A stretch of 64,000 nucleotides of DNA from Pontederia crassipes (GCA_030549335.1 JAUKPH010000017.1:2597001-2661000); one strand, 5' to 3'. Positions 23,149 to 35,750 are shown, numbered from the stretch's first letter. Translations and numbers: made by a program. Notes: generated from the sequence alone by a model not told the origin.

Positions 23149-24981
23149 TGATGCATGTATATTTATACATATTTTACATGCATAATTTAGGTGATTTTTC
23201 ATAAATTTTATCATGGCATGCACCTCTTTTCTTAATTAATTTTCTAAAATTTGTTAGAGTCATGAACCCAGGCCAGACCATCATTACATCCGGGCCGGGC
23301 TGATCGTGAGACCAAACCCGAGTCGGACTTTGCGTGACAAACGAACCCGGGCCGGGTACCTTGTAACCCCGGCTGGGTTAGCCTATCAGACATATATTAT
23401 CAGACGACTCAAATTTTTACCTTGTTCAACACGAAGTTAACATCTTAAAATGACGTGCAACCTTAGGGGAATGTTCTCCCCTATAAATACTTCGGGTTGG
23501 GGGCTTTGTCCGGATCCCTTACTCGTGAATTCTCGTGCCCTAACCGCCTGATTTTCGAGAGAAGTTTTTGTATTGCTGTGCTGAATTTTAATGCAACTTG
23601 GATTCTTTCCGGTGATCCCTTGAGATGACCACATGGCCGAGGCTCGTGACAGAGGCATCACCGAACTCCCGCAAGCAAACTTTAGTAATACTTCTGATGA
23701 ATTTCATGTTTATCATTATTGATTTGATGTCACAACAATTCCATATGGAGTAGAAAGCTGAGTTGAACCATGTTTATCTTTCAATTTATTTGGATATTAG
23801 ACTTCTGTTAAATTACAATTCGTGCATGATTAATGTCAGAATATCGTATGCACGTCATGTTATTCTACAAGTTTTTGCATGATTAGCTGTTAAAGTTTCT
23901 TCCGGTATTCTAATTTGATTTACGAATTCTACAATCATAGAACCCAGACCGGGTATCCCTAAACCCCGACCAAGTTCTTGACTCGGATACCATTGCTACT
24001 TCATTTTTTTAGGAGCCCGGACCGAGCTATTTGTACCTGGGCTGCATTTATCGAAACTCGGGTCACTCCTTTTCTGCAGTGTTGATTGCGTAGTATAGGA
24101 TCGAAGTTTTTGTGTCTGATCTGGGCCGAGTTCTAGAGAACACGGGCCAGGTTAGAGTGTTTTCTCATCCGAACCAATTTTTATTTTACAAACCTAGGCC
24201 GAGTTCTGGGAAACTCGTGCCGGGCATTAAATAGGAAATTCTAATCGCTATATTTTGGACTTAATTGTTATATATTGTGGATCCGGAAGGATCTGTACTT
24301 TATGCATCCTGATCATGGTTATGTTTAGTTGTATTGAGTTCTCAAATTGTTGGACTTAATCTTGATTAGAATAGTTAGGTTCTTGAGATTTTGAGTCCTT
24401 TATATGTAACGATCCTCCTTCATGCTTAATGCATCTCAATTAAGATTGAATTATTGTGGATTGAGTTTCAGAGACTATAATCTTATTTTAATATAATTAG
24501 TTTCTCAAGTTTTTTTAACACTATATTTATGTTTATTAGTTGCATCTTATTGCATTTCGATTTAAAGTAAAATTATAGTTGATTGATGTTTCAACGGCTT
24601 TATTGACACTTTTATCGGATTAGTTTGATTCTCAAGTTTTTGAGATCAATATTTATGAGCAACTCCTTTCCATTAGAAATTTAATTTGTGATTTATTGAT
24701 TAGTTGAGAGATAACACGGGGATATTAAGTTGGACCCTAACTCATCCTTATTGTTGATTTTTTCTCTGTTGGGCACTATTTTCATTTGTTTCCTCACTTC
24801 CTTTTCTCAATTAATTTGATAATTTGAAATTTGATTCCTCGTTTGTTTTTCCACAATAACTTTTAGAGAAGAAGATTATTAATCTCTAGTCCTCGAGAGT
24901 TGGACACTCATATTCACACTTTATTACTTGATACGATCATGTATACTTGCTAGTAAAATCACGCTTAATTTGCACGCATCA
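23149..24981 (+). mobile_element. Solo LTR of an Athila-related family, 1.83 kb
   Basis: It starts TGATGCATGTATA and ends AATTTGCACGCATCA, ends that mirror those of the Athila-like elements in sense orientation, including CTTGCTAGTAAAAT near the 3' end. The 5-bp target duplicate CCGGA is exact at 23144-23148 and 24982-24986. The body differs from element 1, so it is another family. A TATA box CTATAAATAC lies at 23481-23490. It carries repeated GGGCCGGG / GGCCGAGTTCTG motifs (about 23290-23390 and 24120-24220). No coding region or PBS is inside. Confidence 0.9.
23481..23490 (+). promoter_or_regulatory. TATA box of the solo LTR
   Basis: CTATAAATAC, identical to the TATA box of the Athila-like LTRs, 332 bp from the LTR start. 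Confidence 0.6.
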
Positions 24982-24986
24982 CCGGA

Positions 24987-25429
24987 TCTGATTGCGGGTG
25001 GCCGATTTTGGCCTCACATGGCCCGATCTAGCAGCCCAGGGGCCGATCCAACTGCCAGCGGTTGATCCGGCTGCAGTGATCTTTCCTGGTGGCCGATCCA
25101 GTTGTTGGCGGCTGACAGCCGATACGGTTGCGGGCTGCTTGATCTATTTTCCCGGCGATAGATCCGACGATAGATCCTGCTGCGGGCAATCAGATCTATT
25201 TGCTCGATGGCAGATTCAACTGTAGGCAGCAGGATCTGGCTGCCCGACGACCGATCTAGCCACCCTATTGATCGGAGAAGATCCGCGAGCGTCCCCTTGC
25301 CGCGCGATTGGGAATGGTCGGGTCCGTGGCCGGACGTTCCGGTCATGTGCGAGAATTTTTTAAACAAATGAAAATAATCATTCCGACTGCTCAAGCCGTC
25401 GGAATCTTCTAACAACTAGAGCCGTATGA
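24987..25429. other. GC-rich CACTA segment with GATC-CGGCTG repeats
   Basis: Irregular repeats such as GCCGATCCAGTTG, GTTGATCCGGCTGC and GATCTGGCTGCC recur. A very similar GC-rich block sits inside the short CACTA at 54090-54410. Open frames on both strands are compositional. Confidence 0.55.
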
Positions 25430-25995
25430 AATTTTCCTATGGCTACAGCCATGGGAAGCAGTGCGGAATGTTCCCACGGCGGCAGCTATGGGAACGTTCC
25501 TAAGGCTCCAGCCGTGGGAACACCTTTTTCACTACTGGCATCGTGGGAACGTGGGAATGCTTTTCCCATAGCCTAAGTCATGGGAACCTTACCACGACTG
25601 CAGTCGTGAGAAGCGTTTCCTACGGCTCTAGCAGGGGGAAGAGTTCACACGACTGCAGCCGTAGGAACTTTCCACGGCTCCAACCGTGGGAAGAGTAGCC
25701 ATGAGAACTTTCCACGGCTCCAACCGTGGGAAGAGTTCCCGCAACTGCAGTCGTAGGAACTTTCCACAACTCCAACCGTGGGAAGAATTTTCTTCCCAAG
25801 CCATGGGAAGGTGGCTTGAACCGTGAGAATAGTTTCCCACGGTTTCGACCGCGGGAACATCCAACGGCTCTGGCAAAACCATCAAAAATTTTTTACGACG
25901 GGCATATTTCCGACTGTTGTCTCCCATCAGAATAACTGTCAGAAATTGATATTTCTGACAGTTTCTCCATATTTTCCCACAGCTATAACCATGGG
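25430..25995. repeat. CACTA subterminal palindrome array, about 16 units
   Basis: A unit of about 20 bp, close to CCCACGGCTCCAGCCGTGGG followed by AA, recurs about 16 times with changes that often keep the two arms matched (for example CACGACTGCAGTCGTGAG). CACTA transposons carry such subterminal repeats as binding sites for their accessory protein. Overlapping open frames on both strands are a by-product. Confidence 0.85.
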
Positions 25996-26004
25996 AAAGA
26001 GCAA

Positions 26005-26018
26005 TTTTTCTTGTAGTG
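26005..26018. repeat. CACTA terminal inverted repeat, right end of composite
   Basis: Reads TTTTTCTTGTAGTG, the complement of CACTACAAGAAAAA. Host copia LTR sequence resumes at 26019. Confidence 0.85.
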
Positions 26019-26489
26019 GCACAAAACGAATCATGAAATCAACCGATACAACAAAACAATTGTGTCAATAATGAAAGTCATACATGTTACTTAACGGTTT
26101 ACCTATGGAAAGAAAGGTCACTGTGCCTTGAATTATGTAACATTGTATCTAAAATTGTGAAAGAAAAAATGAGAAAAAAAAGAAAAATGAGGATATGTGT
26201 CGAAAGCGGTACGAGGGTTAGGGTTTTATCACGATGTACTATATTTTGCTAATAGTAATTTTTTTTTGTTGTGGTTTTCTTTGCCCATAGATGTTTCTCT
26301 TTTGTTCACATTGATGAAGAGGGTTTTACTACATTAAATCATTATGTTGATCTTGTTTTCTATTTCTGTACTTCGTTATTTTGATTATTCATCGATCCTC
26401 GGTGCAATATTCCTAACAAATTGGTATCAGAGCCGAGTTTTTCGTGAAAATGACTACAACAAAATTTGACATCGAGAAGTTCAACGAGT
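26019..26489 (+). mobile_element. Ty1/copia copy 1: LTR end, PBS and start of gag
   Basis: 26019-26418 matches the last part of the copia copy 2 LTR. The PBS TGGTATCAGAGCC (26422-26434) is complementary to initiator tRNA-Met, as is usual in copia. ATG at 26450 opens gag with the same first residues as copy 2 (MTTTKFDIEKFN), but similarity ends near 26489 and the rest of the element is gone. Confidence 0.85.
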
Positions 26490-27540
26490 ATGGAACGTCC
26501 ATATATGCAATATACATCTAAATTAATAGATGCGATACAACACAATAAGAACTATGTAAAATTCTGAAAGTTTAATTGTAGCATCAGAAGTTTTGCATGT
26601 CGTACCACTTTCAAAATTCATTCTCCTGTCACGTGACAATTGTGCTTCTCGTGAGTCGATGGTAACTACTATTTACCTAAGTCCATTGGACTTTTATAGG
26701 TCAGAAATCAATCAACTATCAATAATCAATAATATAGGAGTGCAGAAATTAATATATCAATTATTCCTAAATAGTCATCATATCCATTTTATTACATCAG
26801 AGTAGCAACTAAAATAAATTAGAATAACATAAACTATGTGACTATCTCATGTGCAGATGCTTACATACTTACATATCGAGTTATCTGTCTTGATTCAAAT
26901 ATAGGGACATAGAATATTCATGAGTATAAAAATATTTAGTACATAAAATAATACAAATGAATAAGAAAACTTAATTAAAATATGTAAGCTTTGAGAAAAC
27001 ACTTATATTCTTTTCTTTATTTTCTTTCTCTTTTTTTTTTGTTCTATTGTGTTCTTTTCACTATATCTTTTATCTTAACACATTCTTAGGACATATATGT
27101 GATGTCTTGATGCGAGCTCGACCTTTTTAATTATGGACATTTATGACAATTTCATGTGAGATTAATGTGGATCAAACCATGACTAAAAGTAGGGAAATTA
27201 GAGGCCTAATAAAGAGTGAGATCCGTTTATTTAAATCTCAGGGGTGATGTGACTATTAATATCAATCATGGTTAGACTATTAATACACACCTTCAAAAAA
27301 ATTTTTGATTCTATTCCATTAACAATTAGTGCACATGATGCCTCATTTTTCATTTTTTATCTATTGACCTAATTAGCATCCTTATTATTTTTTATTTAGC
27401 ATAATGATCATGAGATAAAATAGTTAAATCATACTAGAACAATTAAACTACACCAAAAATACTAATATGTTAAACAAAATCTGGCCGAGTATGTCTAAAC
27501 TCAGGCTAGATTTATGATGATTCAGGGTCGGTTGAACTTG
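26490..27540. other. AT-rich intergenic or decayed repeat DNA
   Basis: No coding frame or element end is supported. The last 60 bases hold GGCCGAGT and GGGTCGGTTG motifs that resemble DNA right of the CACTA at 38459, so CACTA element 2 inserted into one older LTR-like repeat. Confidence 0.5.
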
Positions 27541-27599
27541 CACTACAAGAATTTGAGCTATTAGCTACAGATTTTAGTGACTCCATATTTTGTGGCAAT

Positions 27600-28260
27600 A
27601 TTGTCACAGTTAGAGACAGATTAGTGATAGATTTCGAACACGTTTAGTGCATCATCTCCACAAACTAAACTGACAATATAGTGACGCAATTGTGTCCTCA
27701 TCAACTACGGAAATTATAATCACTAATATTAGTCGATATATCGTAGCCAAGTTGTAACAAATCTATTACTATATAGTGACACTAATCGATCTCTAATTTG
27801 TCTCAAGTATGTCGCTAACAGTTACACATTTATTACATATTTGGGACATGTTTAGTGTACCGTCTTCACAAATCTAACTGATAATATAATGACAAGTCTG
27901 TGAGCATATTAAGTACAGATATTACGGTCCCTAATGTCAGTCAGTATATTGTAACTAATCTATTTCTAAAATCAGACACTAATTTGTCTCTACTCTCTAC
28001 TTTGTCTCAAATTTTATTACTAACGGTTACAAATTTACTATATATTTGAGACATATTTAGTGCACCATCTCCACAAAAAATAAGATGGAAACTACCACCA
28101 TTAATATAAGTTGATATATTGTAATAAATCTATAACTAATTTATCCCTAAACTGTGATACTAATCTATTTCTAATCTGTAACTAATCTATCCTTAAATTG
28201 ACACTAATATGTCTCTATTCTGTCTCAAATTTTAACATTAAAAATTATAAATTTACTACT
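27600..28260. repeat. Subterminal tandem repeats of CACTA element 2 (5' side)
   Basis: Three diverged units of about 200-220 bp, each with GGGACATGTTTAGTG-like, TCTCCACAAA, GTAACAAATCTATTAC and CTAATTTGTCTC blocks. Similar short blocks (GACAAATTAGTCACA, GGGACGGATTAGGGACG) occur at the 3' side, 38090-38430. Confidence 0.7.
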
Positions 28261-28700
28261 GACTTGCGATAATTTTTTGACAACCATTTACACTATATAC
28301 TTTAGTTATAATTTCTTTTACTTATAATGGCTAGACGTTTGTACAAAAATATTTTGGAATCAATAATTGATCATCAAAAGTGAAATGATTTTATTTTATT
28401 ATTTAATATTGAAATAACTCTCAAGATTTTTAAGGTTAATGTGAAAACTATAATAGAAAATTTAATTGCATATGTGTTTGTACATGATAATCAATGGATG
28501 CCAGTAAGATTGTTAGAAACATAAATTTATATTCTTTTTCCTTTTTACTTATTATAATATATTATTATTTTAATTCTCATTTTTATTTATACATTTATGT
28601 ATATGTATAGATGGGATTAGGACTTTCATTAGGTTGACAAGTAAATTTCCTATTAGGTAAAACAATTATGGCAATATAAATGAAAACTAAAAGAATCTAA

Positions 28701-28703
<3 letters not shown>

Positions 28704-28732
<29 letters not shown>
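28704..28732. repeat. TA microsatellite
   Basis: Uninterrupted TA dinucleotides, followed by TACACATACATATATAT. Confidence 0.9.
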
Positions 28733-28738
<6 letters not shown>

Positions 28739-28740
28739 CA

Positions 28741-29130
28741 TATATATGGGGAAGAGCCAACATTGTAGGCATCTCACGCATGGATGTGACACACATTTTT
28801 GCTATTGGTCAGGAAATCCATGACTATGCAAGAAAATGGTCATTCCGGGTCATTGGCAGTGAGCACTGCCTACAGAACTACCATTCAGTGACCACCCTTC
28901 ACACATTCAAGGAGTCCTATGTTAGGAGGATATCGTAGTCTCGGAGTCGTACGTGGTGGATGCGTCGCACTCGAACACGATGAACATTGCGTGGGAACAT
29001 GAAGAACGATGTGTGGATATTCGTTGCCATCATTGGCCATGGATCTCTTACTGAATGGTGAAGATCTGCTCGGCATCCATACGTCGAAACACCTATGATG
29101 CATGTGCATTTTACCCTATATATATAATTA
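28741..29130. other. Insert bounded by TATA runs inside CACTA element 2
   Basis: A moderately GC-rich stretch between TATATATGGGG (28741) and ACCCTATATATATA (29113-29126). It has no coding signal in either strand beyond short frames and no clear terminal inverted repeat. It could be an old insertion into a TA microsatellite. Confidence 0.4.
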
Positions 29131-29216
29131 TTGGAGTTGGCGAATACTTCAGGACCCCTTGTTTCTCACACCTGGTTCGCCCACGTGAGCTTAGAGAAAT
29201 TTGAGTATTACCCTAA

Positions 29217-29391
29217 GCTCCCTACACGCGCAGGGGCCTGAGACGAACCCTGTCAGTGATGGCAGGGGTCGCTTGTTGGCCCCTACATTGGTCGTCGGTG
29301 CGCGCCCAATTCCCCGTGAGCGCAGGGGCCAACCAGCGACCCCTGCCATCACTGGCAGGGTTCATCTCAGGCCCCTGCGCGTGCAGGGAGC
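29217..29391. repeat. Near-perfect inverted repeat, 67-bp arms and 41-bp loop
   Basis: Arm 29217-29283 and arm 29325-29391 are reverse complements with about five mismatches, starting GCTCCCTACACGCGCAGGGG on the left. It is strongly GC-rich in AT-rich surroundings. Short open frames on both strands over it are mirror images and are not genes. A transcript would fold into a long hairpin. Confidence 0.9.
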
Positions 29392-30348
29392 CTGGGCGCA
29401 CACTGGCGACCATCACAGGGGATATGTTGAATTATTTCCGCATCTTATGAGTTTGAACTTGTCTGGACATCTTAAATTGTGCATGCATGTTGTTTCCTAA
29501 ACATTTGATTTGAATTTGAGATCGCACCTTTACTTTTATTCAAACATGTACAAGGCTTTGAATGCATCAGATGGAACATATTTCTTGTTTGATTATATGC
29601 TGGGATTCATAGCAAGTAGATGTATACATTTCATTCATTTAATTAACTGAAATAAAAATATAATTGTAATTGCACTTTGCACGCATTCTATATACAAGGA
29701 TGCATTTCCCATTTGTTGTCTTGTTCCATTCACTCAACAAGTAAAATCTTAGTATGCTTTTCCTTTTTAAGTTTCAAGAAGACAACGAAATGTTATCAAT
29801 ATGAGTGACTGACATATCTCTGTGAAGCTTGGTCTTTTGTGCACAACATTGTTTGACACTTAAGAAGTTTAACTAGTGCCAATTCCTTTACACAATTATC
29901 TATATTCTTCAGATGACATTTTGTTCCCCTAATTTATTCTCTTTTCTAACTATCAAGTTATCAATATGATTCCAGTTATTGTCTATACATAATGCATACT
30001 TGCTGGCAAACAATGTTTTGGCCATGTCAACAGAAATATGTATCTTGTGCATCTTCTTAGACCATTATGTAATTTCATGCTCCTTTACTTGTCAGTTTCA
30101 TTTACTTATTTTTTTCTAGTATATTTCATGTTCTGTTTTGATATAATTACATAGTTATAATTACATTGTTACTTTTTTTCCTCACATTTCACTACTCATA
30201 ATAAGATTTCAGTACACAATCTTACTGAGAATAATATATTTGGGCCTTTTAAATGCATGACGATAATATACTTGGTTGTGGCACTCTTTTTGTGAGAGAG
30301 GCTTATGCATATAGTCTTTCCTACGTAAATTTCAGCGACATGTGACCC

Positions 30349-33300
30349 GATCGAAGTTGGATCCAACATTGGAAAGATGAACATGGATTTATAACAGAAA
30401 GTTTTAAAGTTGGTGTTGACGAGTTCATAAAGTTTGCTTATGAACATGAAGATGTGGTTGATATTGGTCGCCAAATCCTATGTCCTTGTCAAAAATGTAA
30501 AAACTTTCAATGGAAGGTCAAGTATGAAGTGCAAAAGGATTTATATCATAATGGCTTTTTAAATGCTTATGTCAATTGGACTTCGCATGGTGAGGAGCAA
30601 TGGGTGGATAGCATCTGTTGAAGAATCAAATGGAGTTGAAGTACAAAATCCTTATTGTGAAATGGTTAGGGATGCTGAAGTGAATCACCTAGGAAATATC
30701 AATATCCCGCGGGAGGAAGAAAATCCAAATCCAACAACTTCTAGGTATTATCGACTTCTTAGAGATGCTGATGAACCTTTGTGGGAAGGATGCGAGAAGC
30801 ATAGCACACTATATGCTGTGGCACAATTAATGAACATGAAGTCTGAGCATAATATGAGCGAAAACTATTTTCATCGTATGATTGCTATTATAAAAAAGTA
30901 TGTTACCAATATTTGAGAAAGTACCAACAAATTTCTACAAGTGCAAGAGAATGATGAAAGAGTTAGGATTAGAATATAAAAAAATTGATGCATGTCGTAA
31001 TCATTGTATGTTGTACTATAAAGAGGATAGTACACTCATAAATTGTAAGTCCTGTGGTGAGCATCGATACAAGCCAAAGAAAAATGGCAGTGTCAATCAA
31101 AAGGATGTGCCTTACTCAGTGCTCAGATATTTTCCTATTGTTCCAAGATTGCAAAGGCTTTTTCTCTCTGAAAAAGTAGCAATGTTTATGTTGGCATGCT
31201 GAAAGATTTTGTGAGGATCTTTCGATGATAACACATCCATCTGATGCTGAAGCATGGAAGGATTTTGATGCACACCATCCAACATTTGCCAGGAGTTTAG
31301 GAATGTTAGATTGGGTCTTTGCACAGATGCGTTAAATACATTTGGTGCTTCAACAATGGTTTATTCATAACACCATATAATTTACGTCCAAGAATGTGCA
31401 TGAAAAGAGAGCACATATTTTTAACAAGCATGATTCCTGGGCCTCAATCCCCGAGTAAAAGTCTGGACATCTATTTAAGGTCACTTATTGATGAGTTGAG
31501 GATGTTGTGGGATGATGGACTCTTAATCTATGATAAGTCGGCAAAACAAAATTTTATAATGAGAGCAACTTTGTTATGGACAATCAGCGATTTTCCAGCT
31601 TATGGAATGTTAAGTGGATGGAGCACGAAAGGAAAGCTTGCATGTCCAATATGTGGCAAGGACACAAAATCATTTTATTTAAAGAATGACAGAAAGGTTT
31701 GTTGGTTTGATTGCCTCGAATGTTTTTAACTATTGAGAATTCAATGTGTCGTGATCATAACTCATTTAAAAAATTGACAATTGAGAATACTATGCCCGCA
31801 AAAATAATTACATGAATGGAGGCATTTGAGGAGGTCAACAAACTTGAGCCCATCACCTTTGGATTGAAGACGAATCTGTTCAAGCAAGTTGGTTTTAGAA
31901 GTGATCATAATTGGGAGAAGAGAAGTATATTTTGGGATTTGCCTTATTGGTCCTCAAATATGATTTGTCACAATTTAGATGTCATGCATGTTGAAAAGAA
32001 TATGTTTGATAACATATTCAATACTATTATGGACATAAAAGGTAAGACGAAGGACAATGCAAATTCTCGAGAGGACGTGAAGCTGATATGTAAACGTCCA
32101 GAACTAAATTTGATTCACTTACAAAATGGAAAGTACATCAAGCCAAAAGCTACTTATGTACTAAATAATGAAGAACAAAAGCTTGTGTTTCAATGGGTAA
32201 AAAACTTAAAATTTCCTGATGGGTATGCATCAAATATATCTCGATGTTTTAATATTGAACCCAGAAAGGTACATGGAATGAAAAGTCACGTTTGTCACAT
32301 TTTCATGCAAAGATTGATTCCTTTGGTCTTTAAGGATTTTTTTCCTAAGGCTGTTTGGGAGACCATAACAGAATTTAATACATTTTTTAAAGAGTTATGC
32401 ACCTCTAACATTCGCAAAGAGGACATGTCATGTTTAGAATATTCAATTATGACATCTTTGTGCAAGGCTGAGAAGATTTTTCCACCTTCATTCTTTGATG
32501 TGATGGAGCATTTAGTCATGCATCTACCATATGAAGCAAAAGTTGGAGGACCTGTACACTATCGGTGGATGTATCCGTTTGAGAGATGCATGTTGTATTT
32601 GAAAAAGAAGACTAAAAATAAGGCTAGAATTGAGGGCTCGATATGTGAGGCATATTTTATAGAGGAAGTATCTAATTTTACTTCGTTATACTTTGAAGCA
32701 AATATTCAAACAAGACGAACTCAAGTTCCACGAAATGATGATGGTGGAGTTGATCTAAGCAAGAAATGTTTGTCCATATTTAAATATCCATTCCGCCTTA
32801 TCAAAAAGGGACGTAACGTTATGTTGAATGACAATGATCTTACACTTGCGGAGAAATATGTTCTGATGAACTGTCATGAGATGACGCCTTACATTGAGTG
32901 AGTACATTTGCATGAAATGATTTTACCTTTTTTTTATTAAGATATAATATTTTTTTAAACATATTATATTTTGTTAAAATTAGGCAATTTGAAGACTTTC
33001 AAAGATATCGAAATCCTTATATCACAGACAGTCAACTCTTGCAAATTCAAGATGAAGAATTCTCTTCATGGCTAAAGTATAAAGTGAAGAATGAATTGGT
33101 GAAAGATCCATTGATCTGAGACTTTAGTTATGGACCGTTTAAAAAAGTGACAGCATATAATAGTATAGTTCTCAATGGCTATAGATTTCAGACATATATG
33201 GTCAATACAAAACCGCCATGAATAGTGGAATTTGCGTTCTTGGCAACTTGTATGGGGATAATGACATTGATTACTACAGGGTGAGATAATAGAGTTGACA

Positions 33301-33819
33301 TATTTAGGCAAGGATAATAAGGTGGTTGTATTACGATGTCATTGGTTCAATCTAAAGCAAGGAGTCAAGGTTGATCCAAAGCATGATATAATTGAAGTTA
33401 GGTATCGATCCAGACTTCAAGGTTATGATCCATTTGTACTGCCAGAACAAGCACAACAAGTTTATTATACGAGTTATCCTTCAAAAAAAAGTCGGGATGA
33501 ATGGTGGGCAGCATGCAAGGTGAGAAGTAGGCTTTTTATGGAGGAAAATATGACTAGTAAAGCTGATACAAACATTGAAATACTTATGGATGACTAGTAC
33601 CAAGAGGATCTGATAATAAGGGCAACAGATATGGAGAAGGATGGTGAAGAAAGAGTTGAATTATTTGATGCAAATGCTTCTATGGAAGAGGTGAATGTAA
33701 ATGAGATAACTCGTACATTAGAAGATGAAGACGATCAGTTCATTAATGATGAAGATATTATTAATAGTTGTGATGACACTAATGATAAGGAAGAACATGA
33801 ATCGCTTTCAAGCGAGTAA
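30349..33819 (+). pseudogene. TNP2-type CACTA transposase, frameshifted
   Basis: Homologous blocks run in order but in different frames. The transposase-associated domain is at 30358-30610 (WIQHWKDEHGF, CPCQKCKN, WTSHGE). Linker and zinc-ribbon-like part: 30610-31200 (CRNHCMLYYKED, CKSCGEHRY). The transposase core is at 31193-31729 (IPGPQSPSKSLDIYLRSL, LLWTISDFPAY, CPICGK). An intact 361-residue block at 31816-32897 has HNLDVMHVEKN and DUF4218. A GT-AG intron (32898-32983) follows, then the C-terminus to 33819 with DUF4216 and an acidic tail. Breaks: TGA near 30616, shifts near 30895, 31190, 31320 and 31730, and TGA at 33117-33119. The codon where the family starts (before DRSW) reads CCC, so the start is also lost. 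Confidence 0.88.
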
Positions 33820-33929
33820 CCTTTTATAAAATGTTACATTTTATAATTAGGTAATATGTCAATTTATGATATGCTTATATTTCATTATATATTTTTCTAA
33901 CCAATTAGCTATCAACTTGCATGTATAAA

Positions 33930-35590
33930 CAGTCATGGTTCTTCGAGGAAGAGGTCAGCATTTGGGTCATGATCAAGGCCTTCTACTCCACTGTCTCCAT
34001 TAGCGGAGGCTCCTACATCACTAGTTGTAGATATAGCGACCCCTCCTTCTAGACGCAGTGCTACAGGATCTATTCCGACACCACCAGTTGAAGGTAAGTA
34101 AAAAATGTTTGCTATTTTTTTATGCTTTACTATCGATTCTAATTTTATTTTTCTCTAAAAGTTCCAACATCTGAAGCACTAGAAGATAATATGAACGTTT
34201 CTCAGCCATGAACAATAGTCGAGCAAGAGAGCCGGACCAATATACACTGGATGTGTTGGAATCAATGATCCAAAAAAACCATAAGTAATTGTAATCATAG
34301 TTTTCAAATAAATTTATACTAACCACTGCTGCACATTGTTAAATATATATAGGGTTACTTTTACACCGGATAGTATTGTGCGATATATTAGCAATCTTGT
34401 GATTGGGAGATTGCCGCCAAATGCACCTTCATGGCAAAAGGTTCCGAGGGATCTTAAGGAGAGGATGTTTCATCACTTTTTGGTAAAATTTTAAAAAATT
34501 TTAGTACTAATCAATATTATTTTGAATTAATATTTTTTCTTATTACAGGAGAATCATAAATTTGAGCCTGAGTCAACCGAAGAAGTCATACGAAAAGTTT
34601 TTATACATGTCGCCAAAAATCGTCTATGTGGCCAATTGTACAATTTTAGACATAAGGCGGCAAAAGCAACAAATAATAACTTTGAGTTAGCTCGTAATTC
34701 ACCTCCTGCTGGATTAAATTGTGATGTTTGGCACTATCTTTGTGATGCATGGTATAATTTATAAAGTTTCATTCAATACATTCTTTTTAACATTTTATCT
34801 TTTAGATAATAAAATTTTCTTGTTTTGCAGGAGTTCGGAGGATTGGAAAAAAAGATCAGTGATAACAAAGGGTAATCGTGCTTCAAAGCCTGAAGCTGCT
34901 TTACACACGGGAGGATCAATTCCTTTCTCAAGTCACAAGCGTTGTTTGGTAACTTTATTAAACTTTGTTATAATCTTATACATCAAAATTAAATATTTAC
35001 TACTTTATTAATCATCAATACAGTACGAAAAAAACAAAGGTTCAATTGATTATAGAGAGGTTTATGAGTTGACGCATAAGAGCAAAAAGACAAAAAAAAT
35101 TGTCACTGACTACTCTCTTAAAGTTTATGTATGTTGGTGATACATTTAATTTATTTTTTTCGAAGTATTTGCCTACTAACTCACTTTTATCTTATTTTAG
35201 GAAGACTATAATTCCAAAGTAATTGAAAAGTATGGTGAAAAGTGTTGAAAAGTATGTGGAAGTGGAACTATGGAAAGAAGCAGGCGGAACAACTAGAGAA
35301 GGATCTCTTCGTGGATTGGGTACATCGGTCTCATCTACTGGATCAGCTACATCTGCTCGGCATAATGGCAATGGTTCGTTCTTTTCATCATTTGTGCAGG
35401 ATGGTACGATCGATCATTTTAAGATATTGTCGGCGATGTCGTGGATGACCGCATGAAGAATGCATTCGGATCATTGATGGATAGGAGGAGCATTTGAACA
35501 GATGCTCAAATGACTTTCGATCAATTCAACAGATGATATTGGATGATGCTGGACCGAGCACTTCGTCGTCTAATATAAGAAATGATTGAT
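33930..35590 (+). pseudogene. Second CACTA ORF (plant transposase, Ptta/En/Spm type)
   Basis: Exon-like blocks are separated by GT-AG introns. A Pro/Ser-rich N-terminus runs to about 34093 (donor GTAAGT at 34094, acceptor ending 34161). Then come 34353-34485 (LPPNAPSWQKVPRDLKERM), 34549-34744 (CGQLYNFRHKAAK, ending in a DVWHYLCD-type block), 34830-34950 (SEDWKKRS, ALHTGGSIPF) and 35025-35130 (YREVYELTHK). 35200-35590 forms the C-terminal region. Stops and shifts occur in the first and last exons. This family is found beside TNP2 in plant CACTA elements. It lies 110 bp after TNP2 in the same orientation. Confidence 0.78.
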
Positions 35591-35750
35591 GATTAGAGTT
35601 ACTAATTACTAAACTTGTCATCACTATTTTGGTTTGTGTTTTGAGACATGTTGAACTATTTGAATTTATATTTGAGACTTATTATGTTGGTTGTTATTTT
35701 TTTAAGTTAGACTTATATAATATATATTATGTAAGCATTTTGTTACTTTT

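Larger units (their letters stand above)
5761..26018. mobile_element. Decayed CACTA (En/Spm) composite splitting the copia LTR
   Basis: Between the two halves of the copia copy 1 LTR lies a CACTA-derived block. It holds TNP2-type remnants, a second plant transposase ORF and a subterminal palindrome array. Its right terminus CTTGTAGTG is at 26010-26018. The expected left terminus CACTACAAG was not found near 5761. Compared with copia copy 2, about 16 bp of host LTR is missing at this point, so a deletion probably removed the left end with flanking DNA. Part of ORF2 occurs in both orientations (8880-9491 and 22408-23148), so two CACTA copies or an internal inversion are involved. Two LTR-type elements are nested inside (9927-22213, 23149-24981). 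Confidence 0.75.

Noticed and set aside
25628..26071. Open frames of 70-99 residues on both strands
   Set aside because: By-products of the 20-bp palindrome array of the CACTA end.
29201..29500. Open frames of 64-99 residues on both strands
   Set aside because: Mirror images produced by the long inverted repeat 29217-29391.
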